Source of the DNA: an uncultured bacterium
GTDB taxonomy: Bacteria > Myxococcota_A > Polyangia > Polyangiales > Houyiibacteriaceae
Assembly (NCBI GenBank): GCA_938024995.1
Contig: CALJDU010000041.1
Location: 56,794 to 120,793 of the forward strand
Reading direction: 5' to 3'
Length of the DNA stretch: 64,000 nt
In this document: piece by piece, positions 25,102 to 33,324 of the stretch
How positions within the stretch are numbered: position 1 is the first letter of the stretch
Layout of the letters: each line of letters opens with the position of its first letter
The notes under the pieces: generated by a model
Seen by the model: the letters and a program-made list of their open reading frames with translations, nothing else
Databases searched by the model: none
Told to the model about the DNA's origin: nothing
Made by a program: the position numbers and the translations under genes

Positions 25102-27246
25102 ATGAATCGAATTCTCCTACTCACCGTCACCGCCGCGCTGTTGGCGTGGTCGACGCCAACCTTCGCGCAATGCGAGTCCCCCCAGATCATGCTCTCGGTG
25201 GACCGCTCCTCCAGCATGACGACAGGGTCCATTGGTGGTGTCACCAAATGGAATATCGCCCGGGGCGTCATTGAAGAAATCGTCACGGATTTCGACGACC
25301 GAATCGACTTCGGCGTGCAGGTGTTTCCCTCCCCCGATCGGTGCTCGCCAGGCACGGTCGAGGTCAACGTCGGACCGAACGACGCGGCCACGATCCTTTC
25401 CGGACTCGGGACCCCGCCCCCAACGGGCGGCAACTACACCCCGATGGCGATGACGATGGACGTGCTCACCAGCTACTCGGGATGGACGCCGGGCCGCGAG
25501 AAGATCGTCGCGCTCATCACGGACGGCTGGCAGTACTGCGTGCCTTATGACTCGTCGACTCGCTTCGACGTCGTCGGCTCGGTCGAGCGTCTCCGCGCGA
25601 TGGGCATCACCGTGTACATCATCGGCTTTGGCTCGTCGGTCGACGCGCTGACGCTCAACCGCGCCGCGGTCGCCGCCGGCACCGCGACCGCCGGATGTGA
25701 CGTGAGCAGCGACGACCCGATGGACCCCGACAACTGTTACCTCATCGCGCTCGACCGCGCGGCGCTCCGCACCGGCCTTGAGGGCATCGCGGACGTCTCG
25801 GAAGACGAGATCTGCGATGGCACGGACAACGACTGCGACGGACGTGTCGATGAGACCTTCGACGCGGACGGTGACGGCTTCACGACCTGCGGCACGCGCT
25901 CCGATCGCCCCGGTCCGCCGGACATGGCGCTCATCGACTGCAACGACAGCGCTCCCGCGGTCTTCCCCGGCGCCACCGAGATCTGCGATGGAATCGACAA
26001 CAACTGTGATGACGTCACCGACCCGGGCTGCGACTGCACCTCCGGCGCGACCCGTCCTTGCGGCAGCAGCACGGGGCGCTGCATGGCGGGCACCCAGCGC
26101 TGCACCGCGGGCAGCTGGGGCGAGTGCACCGGCTCCGTGCCGGCGATCGACGAGGTCTGCAACGGCGAGGACGACGACTGTGATGGCGACATTGACAACG
26201 GCGGTCCGGACCTCTGCCCAATGGGTTCGGTCTGTGAAGCGGGTCGCTGCGTCGACGTGGACGAACCGCCCGTGATGGACCCGGACACCGATGGTGACGG
26301 CATCCTCGATCGCATCGAGAACCCGCCCGGAGCGCCGGTCCCGCCGGACACCGATGGCGACGGCACGCCCGATTGGCTCGACGCGGACGACGACGACGAC
26401 GGCATCCCCACCCTCGACGAGCGACCGAGCTTCGAGGACCAAGACACTGATCGCGACGGCATCCCGAACCACCATGACCCAGACGACGATGGCGACACCG
26501 TCGACACCCGGAACGAGCGGCCCGGCGGCTCCGACGTCGACACCGACGGCAACGGTCTCCCGGACCACCTCGACGTGGACAACGACGGTGACGGCATCTT
26601 GACCGCGAACGAAGCGCCCGATGCGAACGGCGACGGCAACCCCGTCGATGCGCGCGACAGCGACGGCGACGGCATCCCGGACTACAACGACCCAGACGAC
26701 GACAACGACACCGTCGACACTCGCTTCGAGGCACCGGACGTCAACGGCGACGGTGACCCAAGCGACGCCCGCGACACGGACGGTGACGGCACCCCCGACT
26801 GGCTCGACACCGACGATGACGAAGACACCATCCCGACCGCGGACGAGAACCCCGATCCGAACGGTGACGGCAACCCCTCCGATGCCATGAACACGGACGG
26901 TGACGACGCCGCGAACTACCTCGACGAAGACGACGACAACGACACGATCCTCACCGAGCAGGAGCTCGACGAGGACATGACGCCAGGCGACGACTACGAC
27001 ATGGACGGAACCCCGAGCTACCTCGATACCGAGTCGGACGGCGACGGCGCGCTCGACATCGATGAGGGCGATGGAGATGACGACGGAGACGGCGCGCCGA
27101 ACTACCTCGACGCTGGACCCAGCGTGGCGGGTGACTCGGAAGGCTTCTCTGGCGGCGCCGGCTGTGCGGCTTCGTCGCCTTCGCCGATGAGCGGCTTCGC
27201 GCTCGCGCTCGTGATGCTCGTGGGCTTCGTGCGGCGTCGACGCTAA
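25102..27246 (+). CDS. Secreted vWFA protein with MopE motifs, TSP3-like repeats and C-terminal anchor
   Basis: 714 residues from the ATG at 25102 (GGAG 8 bp upstream). A Sec signal peptide ends near TFAQ. vWFA domain ~25-225 with MIDAS DRSSS (34-38). MopE-type CDGTDNDCDG motifs follow at ~235-380, then ~270 residues of Asp-rich calcium repeats ('DTDGDG.PD..D.DDD'). The tail is GGAGC, a hydrophobic helix and RRRR, a MYXO-CTERM-type sorting signal. Likely a large Ca2+-binding surface adhesin. No lipobox, unlike the other vWFA gene. A strong terminator follows at 27265. Confidence 0.88.
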   Translation: MNRILLLTVTAALLAWSTPTFAQCESPQIMLSVDRSSSMTTGSIGGVTKWNIARGVIEEIVTDFDDRIDFGVQVFPSPDRCSPGTVEVNVGPNDAATILSGLGTPPPTGGNYTPMAMTMDVLTSYSGWTPGREKIVALITDGWQYCVPYDSSTRFDVVGSVERLRAMGITVYIIGFGSSVDALTLNRAAVAAGTATAGCDVSSDDPMDPDNCYLIALDRAALRTGLEGIADVSEDEICDGTDNDCDGRVDETFDADGDGFTTCGTRSDRPGPPDMALIDCNDSAPAVFPGATEICDGIDNNCDDVTDPGCDCTSGATRPCGSSTGRCMAGTQRCTAGSWGECTGSVPAIDEVCNGEDDDCDGDIDNGGPDLCPMGSVCEAGRCVDVDEPPVMDPDTDGDGILDRIENPPGAPVPPDTDGDGTPDWLDADDDDDGIPTLDERPSFEDQDTDRDGIPNHHDPDDDGDTVDTRNERPGGSDVDTDGNGLPDHLDVDNDGDGILTANEAPDANGDGNPVDARDSDGDGIPDYNDPDDDNDTVDTRFEAPDVNGDGDPSDARDTDGDGTPDWLDTDDDEDTIPTADENPDPNGDGNPSDAMNTDGDDAANYLDEDDDNDTILTEQELDEDMTPGDDYDMDGTPSYLDTESDGDGALDIDEGDGDDDGDGAPNYLDAGPSVAGDSEGFSGGAGCAASSPSPMSGFALALVMLVGFVRRRR

Positions 27247-27264
27247 GCGCTCCCGCATACTCGA

Positions 27265-27294
27265 AGCAAAGCCCGCCTCACCGCGGGCTTTGCT
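27265..27294 (+). terminator. Intrinsic-type terminator after the vWFA gene
   Basis: AGCAAAGCCCGC (27265-27276) pairs perfectly with GCGGGCTTTGCT (27283-27294), loop of 6, starting 18 bp after the stop. No long T-run follows. Confidence 0.7.
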
Positions 27295-27298
27295 CGTT

Positions 27299-27362
27299 AA
27301 CGCCAACGATCTGGAACGCCAACGATCTGGAGCGCCAACGATCTGGAACGCCAACGATCTGG
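27299..27362 (+). repeat. Four tandem 16-bp repeats
   Basis: Unit AACGCCAACGATCTGG occurs four times without gaps; the third copy has one substitution (AG for AA at its start). It begins 4 bp after the terminator stem and ends ~114 bp before the kinase start. It may be a regulator-binding array for the kinase operon or a replication-slippage tract. The rest of the 27247-27475 gap shows nothing else. Confidence 0.85.
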
Positions 27363-27475
27363 AAACCCCTTCGTCAGCGCATCTGTCACGTGATCGTGCG
27401 TTCGTGATCTTCTGTCTTCACTCAAGCGCGGGACCAGAAGTCGATCGAAAAGCGAAGGCGTGTCAGGATCGCGGC

Positions 27476-28819
27476 GTGACCATCTCTCCAGGCGATGTTC
27501 TGCTCGGGAAGCTGCAAGTCGTGCGAACGCTCGGCACTGGCGCGATGGGATCGGTCTACGAGGTCGAGCATCTCCTCACCAAGCACCGCCGCGCGCTCAA
27601 GGTGCTGCACAAGCACATGCTCGGTTCGGGCGTCGCGGTGACGCGCTTCATTCGCGAGGCGGGTGTCGCCGGCAAGATCTCGTCGCCGTGGGTCGTCGAC
27701 ACCTATGACGCCGGTCAGCTCGAAGACGGTTCACCCTACGTGTTGATGGAGATGCTGGTGGGCCGAACGCTCGACGCCCAGATTCAGCAACAGGGCGCGC
27801 TGCCGGCGAAGGTCGCCGCGCACACCGTCTCGCAGACCACCGAGGGTCTGATGGTCGCGCACCGAGAAGGGATCGTGCATCGTGATCTCAAGCCCGGGAA
27901 CATCTTCCTCATCGACGACGGCACGCGCTGGTCGGTCAAGGTGCTCGACTTCGGCGTCTCCAAGTTTGACGACGACATCGGTCGCCTGACGACCGCCGGT
28001 ACCGTGCTCGGGACGCCGTACTACATGTCGCCGGAGCAAGCGTCTGGGAAGACCGTCGACGCGCGGTCCGACATCTACTCGCTCGGCGTGATCCTCTACG
28101 AGTGCTTGACCGGAGACGTCCCGTTTGTCGCCGACTCCTTCCCCGCCCTCGTCGCGCGTATTCACACCGGTGAGTTCCCGGCCGTAAGAGAACACGTTCA
28201 AGACATCGACCCTGCGCTCGAAGCGGTCGTGAACAAAGCGATGGCGTGCAAGCCCACGGATCGCTTTCAGAGCGCCCAAGAGCTCCACACTGCGCTCAAA
28301 CCGTTCGCGGAGTGGGACGGCTCGATCACGGTCCAGGCCGTACCGCCGGCACCCGCTCCAGTCATCGACGACATGACGCTCGCTCCGACGGAGCCGCCGC
28401 CCGCGAACAAGAACAAGCTCGTCTGGGTCGCGGTCGCGGTCGCGGTCGCGGTCGCCGCGCTCGTCTCGCTCTCATGGTTCTCCGCGCCCGCGGGTGAAGA
28501 CAACGTGACGCCCACACGCCCAACGCTCAGCGCGACCGCGGAACCGCGCGAGCCAGCGCCGGCCGAGCGCGGCTCTGTTGCGACAGAGGAGTTACCGACG
28601 GAAGCCGGCCCCGAAGCCGCGGGCATAGGCGAGGCGTCCGGAAGCGGCGCCCCGACCGCGGAGCCGACGGAGCCGCCCGCCGACGCGACCGATGATGGCG
28701 AGACCGCGATGGAGGCGACCAAACGACGAGGCAGTGGTCGACGCGGACGCATGGGCCGCTTTGAGCGCGCCGAGATGGCCGGACTTCGAACCTCGAACCC
28801 CTACGGAGACTCTGAGTGA
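27476..28819 (+). CDS. Transmembrane Ser/Thr protein kinase, first gene of a three-gene operon
   Basis: 447 residues from a GTG at 27476, where kinase-type sequence begins. Gly loop LGTGAMGSVYEV (19-30), ALK (K42), HRDLKPGN (135-142), DFG (158-160), SPEQA in place of APE. A short Pro-rich linker leads to one membrane helix around 310-330 that is encoded by a 'GTCGCG' microrepeat. The outer ~115 residues are Glu/Pro/Ala-rich with a basic end. The stop overlaps the PEGA-protein start (GTGA), so the membrane kinase and the periplasmic/surface PEGA protein are made together. Confidence 0.92.
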   Translation: MTISPGDVLLGKLQVVRTLGTGAMGSVYEVEHLLTKHRRALKVLHKHMLGSGVAVTRFIREAGVAGKISSPWVVDTYDAGQLEDGSPYVLMEMLVGRTLDAQIQQQGALPAKVAAHTVSQTTEGLMVAHREGIVHRDLKPGNIFLIDDGTRWSVKVLDFGVSKFDDDIGRLTTAGTVLGTPYYMSPEQASGKTVDARSDIYSLGVILYECLTGDVPFVADSFPALVARIHTGEFPAVREHVQDIDPALEAVVNKAMACKPTDRFQSAQELHTALKPFAEWDGSITVQAVPPAPAPVIDDMTLAPTEPPPANKNKLVWVAVAVAVAVAALVSLSWFSAPAGEDNVTPTRPTLSATAEPREPAPAERGSVATEELPTEAGPEAAGIGEASGSGAPTAEPTEPPADATDDGETAMEATKRRGSGRRGRMGRFERAEMAGLRTSNPYGDSE

Positions 28820-30297
28820 TCGTTGGAAACGCGCAGCTCGGTTCGCGACGGCCCGCTCGACTGATGCGGTGCGTCGCGATCGTGATGACCACCCTGGCGC
28901 TTTGCGCGCTCACGGTCCCCGCTTCGGCGCAGAGCGCGCGGGAACGGTTTCAACGCGGCCTCGAGCTCTTTGAAGCCGAGCGGTACGACGCTGCGCTCGC
29001 GGAGTTCGAAGAGGCCTACCGCCTCCGCCCGAACCATCACGTGCTCTACAACATCGCTCGGGTCTACGCCGCGCGTGGAGACGCCGTGCGCGCCGTCGAC
29101 GCTTTTGAGCGCTACGTGCGTGAGGGCGACGATGAGCTCACCGCAGACGAACGCGCGAGCGTGGAAGAAGAGATCGCGACCCAACGCGCGCTGATCGTGA
29201 CCTTGATCGTCACCTCGGTGCCGTCCGGAACCGTGAGCGTCGATGGCGTTGATGTTGGACAGACGCCGCTCCGCGCCCTCCAGGTCACCGCCGGTCGACA
29301 CGTGCTCGCGGTACGCGGACCCGCGGGCGATTCCATGAACCGCGAGATCCAAGTCGCGGGAGGGATCACGCAAGAAGAGCACTTCGTCTTGTCCGACGCG
29401 CCGACCGCGTTGCTCCGGATCCGCACCTCGGTTCCCGGCGCGGAGATCTTCGTCGACGGTCGCAGCATCGGTCGCGCTCCGGTCGAGCCGCACACCGTCG
29501 CGCCCGGCCCACACGTCGTCCGCGTGCAGCGCTCAGGGTACGAGAGCGTAGAAGAACGCGTCGAGCTCGAGCCCAACATCGAGCGCGAACTGATGGTGAC
29601 GCTCGAGGTCAGACAAGACGCCGCGCGGGACGACTTTGGACAGCTCGTGATTCAGCTCCCGGCGAGCGGGATCACGCGCGTCGACGGCAACGAAGTGGGG
29701 ACGACCGCGACCTTGCCGAGCGGGCGCCACCGGGTGGAGGTCGAGGTCGCGGAGCGGCTCCCCTTTACCGAGGACGTCACCCTCGACGCCGGGCAGACCC
29801 TCACCCTCGAACCTCAGCTCCGCTGGATCCCCGAAGCGCGAGAGCAACGCATCGCGGACGCGCGAAAGCGACGCCGAATGGGCTGGATCATCGCCGCGGG
29901 TGGAGTCGCCGTGCTCGGCGCTGGGTTGGGAGTCGTGATCTGGAACGAAGGGCCACGAAGAGACAACGTGGACTTCGCGAACGCGCTCGGGGTGTGCCGG
30001 ACGATGTTCAGCGGAGACACCACGGCGCTGGACGACTGCGCGGCCATCGCCGCTGCGAACGCAGACTTCGTTCCCTCCGAAAACAACTTCGACACGACCG
30101 ACGAAGAGCGCTTCTTGGAAGGCCAAAGGCTCGCGCGCATCGGCACGGTCGGGTGGGTCTTGGCGGGCGTCGGCGCGGCGGTCGTGGGAACGGGTGTCGT
30201 CATCGCGCTGACCGCGCCCTCTGCCGAGCGCATCGACGAGGACGCCTGGAAGCTCCGCGTGTCGCTGGACGGGCTCTCGCTCTCGGGAACGTTCTGA
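28816..30297 (+). CDS. TPR and PEGA-domain protein with signal peptide
   Basis: 493 residues from a GTG (GGAG 7 bp upstream, overlapping the kinase stop); an ATG at 28864 would give a shorter signal peptide. The signal peptide ends at ASAQ. One or two TPR units follow (~40-110), then three PEGA-like beta repeats (~130-345), e.g. 'VPGAEIFVDGRSIGRAPVEP'. Two hydrophobic helices lie at ~358-376 and ~440-465, so the protein is held in the membrane. PEGA domains are found in bacterial surface and kinase-linked proteins. Pairing with a kinase suggests a sensory partner or substrate. Confidence 0.85.
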   Translation: MIVGNAQLGSRRPARLMRCVAIVMTTLALCALTVPASAQSARERFQRGLELFEAERYDAALAEFEEAYRLRPNHHVLYNIARVYAARGDAVRAVDAFERYVREGDDELTADERASVEEEIATQRALIVTLIVTSVPSGTVSVDGVDVGQTPLRALQVTAGRHVLAVRGPAGDSMNREIQVAGGITQEEHFVLSDAPTALLRIRTSVPGAEIFVDGRSIGRAPVEPHTVAPGPHVVRVQRSGYESVEERVELEPNIERELMVTLEVRQDAARDDFGQLVIQLPASGITRVDGNEVGTTATLPSGRHRVEVEVAERLPFTEDVTLDAGQTLTLEPQLRWIPEAREQRIADARKRRRMGWIIAAGGVAVLGAGLGVVIWNEGPRRDNVDFANALGVCRTMFSGDTTALDDCAAIAAANADFVPSENNFDTTDEERFLEGQRLARIGTVGWVLAGVGAAVVGTGVVIALTAPSAERIDEDAWKLRVSLDGLSLSGTF

Positions 30298-30716
30298 TGA
30301 ACGGGACGACGCTCACCGTCCAAGCGGTCAATCACTTCCTCGAGGAGCAGTGGGCGTACGCCGCGAGTGAGCACGCCTGCATCGCGGTGGGCGATCGGTT
30401 CGCCGAGGTGAGGCGCACCTTCAACCCCGCGACCGTGCGACCCGGCGGCATCGTGAGCGGCCCGGCGCAGTTCGCCCTCGCCGACCTCGCGCTCTGGTGT
30501 GCGTGCTTCACCGTGATCGGTCTAGAGTCCATGGCGGTCACCAGCGAGCTGTCGATTCGTTACTTGCGACCCGCGCCCTCCCGCGCCTTGATCGCGCGAG
30601 CGGAGATCGACAAAGCGGGGCGTCGCTCCATCGTCGGCACGATCCGCGTCTGGTCCGAGGGGGAGCCCGCGCGCTTGGTCAGCGTGGCGCAGGGCACCTA
30701 CGTCCGCCCTGGCTGA
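30297..30716 (+). CDS. PaaI/YbgC-like hotdog-fold thioesterase
   Basis: 139 residues, start overlapping the preceding stop by one base (TGATG). The pattern 'RPGGIVSGPAQFALADLALW' followed by 'AVTSELSIRYLRPAP' is that of hotdog-fold thioesterases of the PaaI type, in which the Asp of the 'ALAD' helix is near the active site. These cleave acyl-CoA thioesters. Its place at the end of a kinase operon is unexpected, with no pathway neighbour. Substrate unknown. Confidence 0.82.
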   Translation: MNGTTLTVQAVNHFLEEQWAYAASEHACIAVGDRFAEVRRTFNPATVRPGGIVSGPAQFALADLALWCACFTVIGLESMAVTSELSIRYLRPAPSRALIARAEIDKAGRRSIVGTIRVWSEGEPARLVSVAQGTYVRPG

Positions 30717-30717
30717 G

Positions 30718-31206
30718 CTACTGCTGGGCCGCGCTGCGCAACCGTCGCTGCGCGCTTCGCGGAACGCTCTCCGCCAAAATGATCAGCCAGCGGCCGCCCT
30801 CGCGCGTGAGCTTGACCGGACGCGAGCGAGTCCCCTCTTCGTCACGGCTCACCGCGGTCGCGAGATCCTCGGTCATGGTCACGTGCACGTCGTCTTTGTT
30901 GGGCGCGAGCTGACCAAAGACATAGCCCGCGAGCGCCTCGTCTTCGTCCTCGTCCCAGTCCGCGAAACACGCGCGGAGCGTCGCGGGGTCGTTCAAGTGA
31001 AAGCGGCCATAGCGGAGCATCCGCGCGCGCACCTCCGCTTGGGAAAGCTCAGCCACCCCGTAGACCTCAAAGAGCGTACGGATGGTGGCCTGCGGCGTGT
31101 GAAAACGGACGTCGAGCGGCTCCGCGGACTCGGGACACGCGACGAGTGACGTGATCGCGAGCAAGAGCGCCGGGAGCACTCGGAGCGACATCGCCGCCGA
31201 CCTCAC
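30718..31206 (-). CDS. Small lipoprotein, unknown function
   Basis: 162 residues from a GTG that overlaps the upstream gene's stop (GTGA). Lipobox SLVAC. After the signal the protein is a single soluble domain of ~135 residues with a mixed helix-strand pattern; the 'ATIRTLFEVYG' and 'GRWLIIL' ends resemble DUF4878/SnoaL-like (NTF2-fold) proteins, though this is tentative. Last gene of the rhodanese operon. The convergent thioesterase stop is 1 bp away. Confidence 0.72.
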   Translation of the reverse strand: MRSAAMSLRVLPALLLAITSLVACPESAEPLDVRFHTPQATIRTLFEVYGVAELSQAEVRARMLRYGRFHLNDPATLRACFADWDEDEDEALAGYVFGQLAPNKDDVHVTMTEDLATAVSRDEEGTRSRPVKLTREGGRWLIILAESVPRSAQRRLRSAAQQ

Positions 31207-32249
31207 GTCAGCGCGCCCAAGACCACGCGCGGCGTCACCAGTGGCGCGAGCCGACTGCGCTCGACCTCGCTGCTCGCGATCATCTGGGCGAACGCGGGAG
31301 CGTCGGGAACCGGATCGACGATCGCGTGCTCAAGGACCATCGAGGCGTACTGTTCGGCGGCCGCGTAGCTCGCGTTCTGATTGAGCACCAACTCGGTCGT
31401 GAACGCGCGAGCGTGCGCGCGGAGACCCGGGATGCTCGACTCGTACGCGCTCCAGTTGTCGACGCACACCCCGTTCTCGCTGATCCCCACGACGCCTCGC
31501 GCGGTGTTCACGAAGAGCGTTCGGTTTCCGCGGGTGAGACCGGGGGTTCGAATGAGCGCCGCGCTCTCGCCGATCATCACGTCGCCGCCGCAGACGATCT
31601 TCTCTTCGGGCACACCGTCGGTCCCGCCGCGAACATAGCGCGACGCTTGGTGCGGATGCGGCGAGCGCGCGTCAGCCAGCTCCTCGGGCGTGGTCAGCCA
31701 AAGCGCGCGGGGGAAGCGAGCGTGCTGCTGGGTTCCGTCGGGACGGAGGTACGCGCTCCCGAAGAGCGGGCGGACGTCTTGATGAAAGAGCTGATCAAAC
31801 GCGATCGCGTCCACGTCGACCGGGTGGACGCCTTGTTCCGCGAGCCGGCGAGTGAGCGACGGAAAGCTCTGCCGTACCCCGCGAGCGCGCGCGAAGCGCT
31901 TGTCGAGCTGCGCGAAGAACGAGGTCGCGCGCGCCGCGTGAACATCGGTCGGGTTGAAGAGCACGCGAACCTTCGCGTCGCCCACCGGAACCTCCACGAG
32001 GAACGCCCGATGCGTCAGCGTGACGAAAGGCCCAGGCACCCGTGCCGCGCCCTCGAACGCGAAGCGTGTCGGATAAGGAACGGTCGCGAGCGGAAACGAC
32101 CGAAGCGCCGCGACCGGTGACGCGCGAAGTCGATCACCAAAGAGCCGGCCCGCCCGTCGCAACGCCATGACCTTGGCCGCGGGCTCTTCGATCTGCCGCG
32201 CGTCTTCGAGCGCGGACACCCCGGCGAGCGCTCGCCGAAGCGCGCTCAT
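31203..32249 (-). CDS. Degenerate metallo-beta-lactamase-fold-like protein
   Basis: 348 residues, ATG overlapping the rhodanese stop. The order of strands is that of an MBL protein: 'VDAIAFDQLFHQDV' where active enzymes have THxHxDH, then 'IGESAALIRTPGLTRGNRT' where they have PGHTxG, then 'GVVGISENGVCVDNW' where they have 'G.vl.tGD'. The metal-binding His residues are missing at these places, so it is probably not a metallohydrolase. The MBL assignment is an inference from pattern. It is cytoplasmic. The middle position of a three-gene coupled operon suggests it works with the rhodanese. Confidence 0.55.
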   Translation of the reverse strand: MSALRRALAGVSALEDARQIEEPAAKVMALRRAGRLFGDRLRASPVAALRSFPLATVPYPTRFAFEGAARVPGPFVTLTHRAFLVEVPVGDAKVRVLFNPTDVHAARATSFFAQLDKRFARARGVRQSFPSLTRRLAEQGVHPVDVDAIAFDQLFHQDVRPLFGSAYLRPDGTQQHARFPRALWLTTPEELADARSPHPHQASRYVRGGTDGVPEEKIVCGGDVMIGESAALIRTPGLTRGNRTLFVNTARGVVGISENGVCVDNWSAYESSIPGLRAHARAFTTELVLNQNASYAAAEQYASMVLEHAIVDPVPDAPAFAQMIASSEVERSRLAPLVTPRVVLGALT

Positions 32250-32671
32250 CCGTTCGCCTCGAGCTCCGCGTAAGAACGTCCCGGCTCAGCGTCGAGCGAC
32301 ACGGGCAAACCGGCCGGCTTCCACCCCGGCTCCTTGAGCCCCCCGAAGGCGTCCTTCTTCCCGTCGAAGCCGGCCGAGAGGTCACGCAAGACCGTGAACC
32401 CATCGCCGGTCAGGAGCTGACACGCGCGCTTGCTCCGGCCGCCCATCTTGCACGCGACGACCAGCGGTCGGTCCTTCGCGAAGACCGCGTTCACGACCGA
32501 CAAAAACTTCGGGTTGGGCGCCAAGCCGCGTCCGCTCCGCAGCATCACGGGGATGTTGTAGGCGCCGGTCGCGTGACCAATCTCGAACTCCTGCACCGAG
32601 CGGACATCGAGGTAGACGTAACCGTCTTGGAGCAAGGACTGGGCTTCTTCGGGGGTGACGATATCGACCAT
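32246..32671 (-). CDS. Rhodanese-like sulfurtransferase
   Basis: 141 residues from the ATG at 32671. A single rhodanese domain: 'YLDVRSVQEFEIGHATGAYNIP' region and the active-site loop CKMGGRS, with the persulfide-forming Cys in ~residue 82. Such proteins move sulfane sulfur between acceptors. It lies upstream of the MBL-like gene; active MBL-rhodanese pairs act in persulfide metabolism, but here the MBL partner lacks its metal ligands. The start is 69 bp from the divergent moaC start, so the two share a promoter region. Confidence 0.9.
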   Translation of the reverse strand: MVDIVTPEEAQSLLQDGYVYLDVRSVQEFEIGHATGAYNIPVMLRSGRGLAPNPKFLSVVNAVFAKDRPLVVACKMGGRSKRACQLLTGDGFTVLRDLSAGFDGKKDAFGGLKEPGWKPAGLPVSLDAEPGRSYAELEANG

Positions 32672-32740
32672 GCGCGGAAGGTAGCGCAAGACCGCGAGAA
32701 AGACCGCTCGCTCATCCGCCGCGCGCTGTACCGTGACGGC

Positions 32741-33223
32741 ATGAGCGAGCGAAGCGAAGACGGGCTCACCCACCTCGACGAACACGGAAACGCGAAGATC
32801 GTCGACGTCTCCGCGAAGCAAGTGACGACCCGCGAAGCCGTGGCGACCGCGCGGATCCGAATGAAGCCCGAGACCCTCGAGGTGCTGACCCGCGGCACCG
32901 CCAAAAAGGGTGACGTGCTCGCGGTCGCGCGCGTCGCCGGCATCATGGCCGCGAAGAAGACCCCGGAGCTGATCCCGCTCTGTCATCACATCGCGCTCAC
33001 GTCCGTTACGGTCGACTTTGAGGTCGCGTCAGACGGTGTTGTGATCAAGACCTTCGCGCGCGCTCGCGATCGCACCGGCGTGGAGATGGAGGCGCTGACC
33101 GCGGCGAGCATCGCGGCGCTGACGATCTACGACATGCTCAAAGCGATCGATCGCGAAATGACGATCGACGGGGTTCGCGTTCTCGAGAAGCGCGGCGGCA
33201 AGACCGACTTTTCCCAAGCGTAG
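32741..33223 (+). CDS. moaC: Cyclic pyranopterin monophosphate synthase MoaC
   Basis: 160 residues, normal for MoaC. Conserved LCHH (80-83), 'PELIPL' before it, 'GVEMEALTAAS' and a final 'IDREMTI' with the catalytic Lys-Asp pair 'KAIDREM'. MoaC converts the MoaA product into cyclic pyranopterin monophosphate in molybdenum cofactor synthesis. No other moa gene is in the window. A ribosome site and a tiny reading frame follow directly. Confidence 0.96.
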   Translation: MSERSEDGLTHLDEHGNAKIVDVSAKQVTTREAVATARIRMKPETLEVLTRGTAKKGDVLAVARVAGIMAAKKTPELIPLCHHIALTSVTVDFEVASDGVVIKTFARARDRTGVEMEALTAASIAALTIYDMLKAIDREMTIDGVRVLEKRGGKTDFSQA

Positions 33224-33233
33224 AGGAGACGTG

Positions 33234-33302
33234 ATGAGCGCCGCGTACGGGACCATCACGAAACGGATGGGGTGGGACAGCCTCGCCCCCGAGGCGATCT
33301 AG
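33234..33302 (+). CDS. Possible 22-residue micropeptide after moaC
   Basis: An ATG 10 bp after the moaC stop is preceded by AGGAG at good spacing. The 22-codon frame uses G/C third positions like a real gene and ends inside the terminator stem at 33299-33324. It may be a real small protein, a leader, or the relic start of a lost downstream gene. Nothing similar is known to me. Confidence 0.35.
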   Translation: MSAAYGTITKRMGWDSLAPEAI

Positions 33303-33324
33303 CGGGCTGCAAGCAGGCCGCTAG
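33299..33324. terminator. Bidirectional terminator-like hairpin
   Basis: CTAGCGGGCTGC (33299-33310) and GCAGGCCGCTAG (33313-33324) pair at 11 of 12 positions. It separates the moaC transcript from the convergent lectin gene, whose stop codon (33321-33323) lies in it. Confidence 0.6.

Noticed and set aside
27299..27362. CRISPR repeats
   Set aside because: The 16-bp units are directly adjacent with no spacers.
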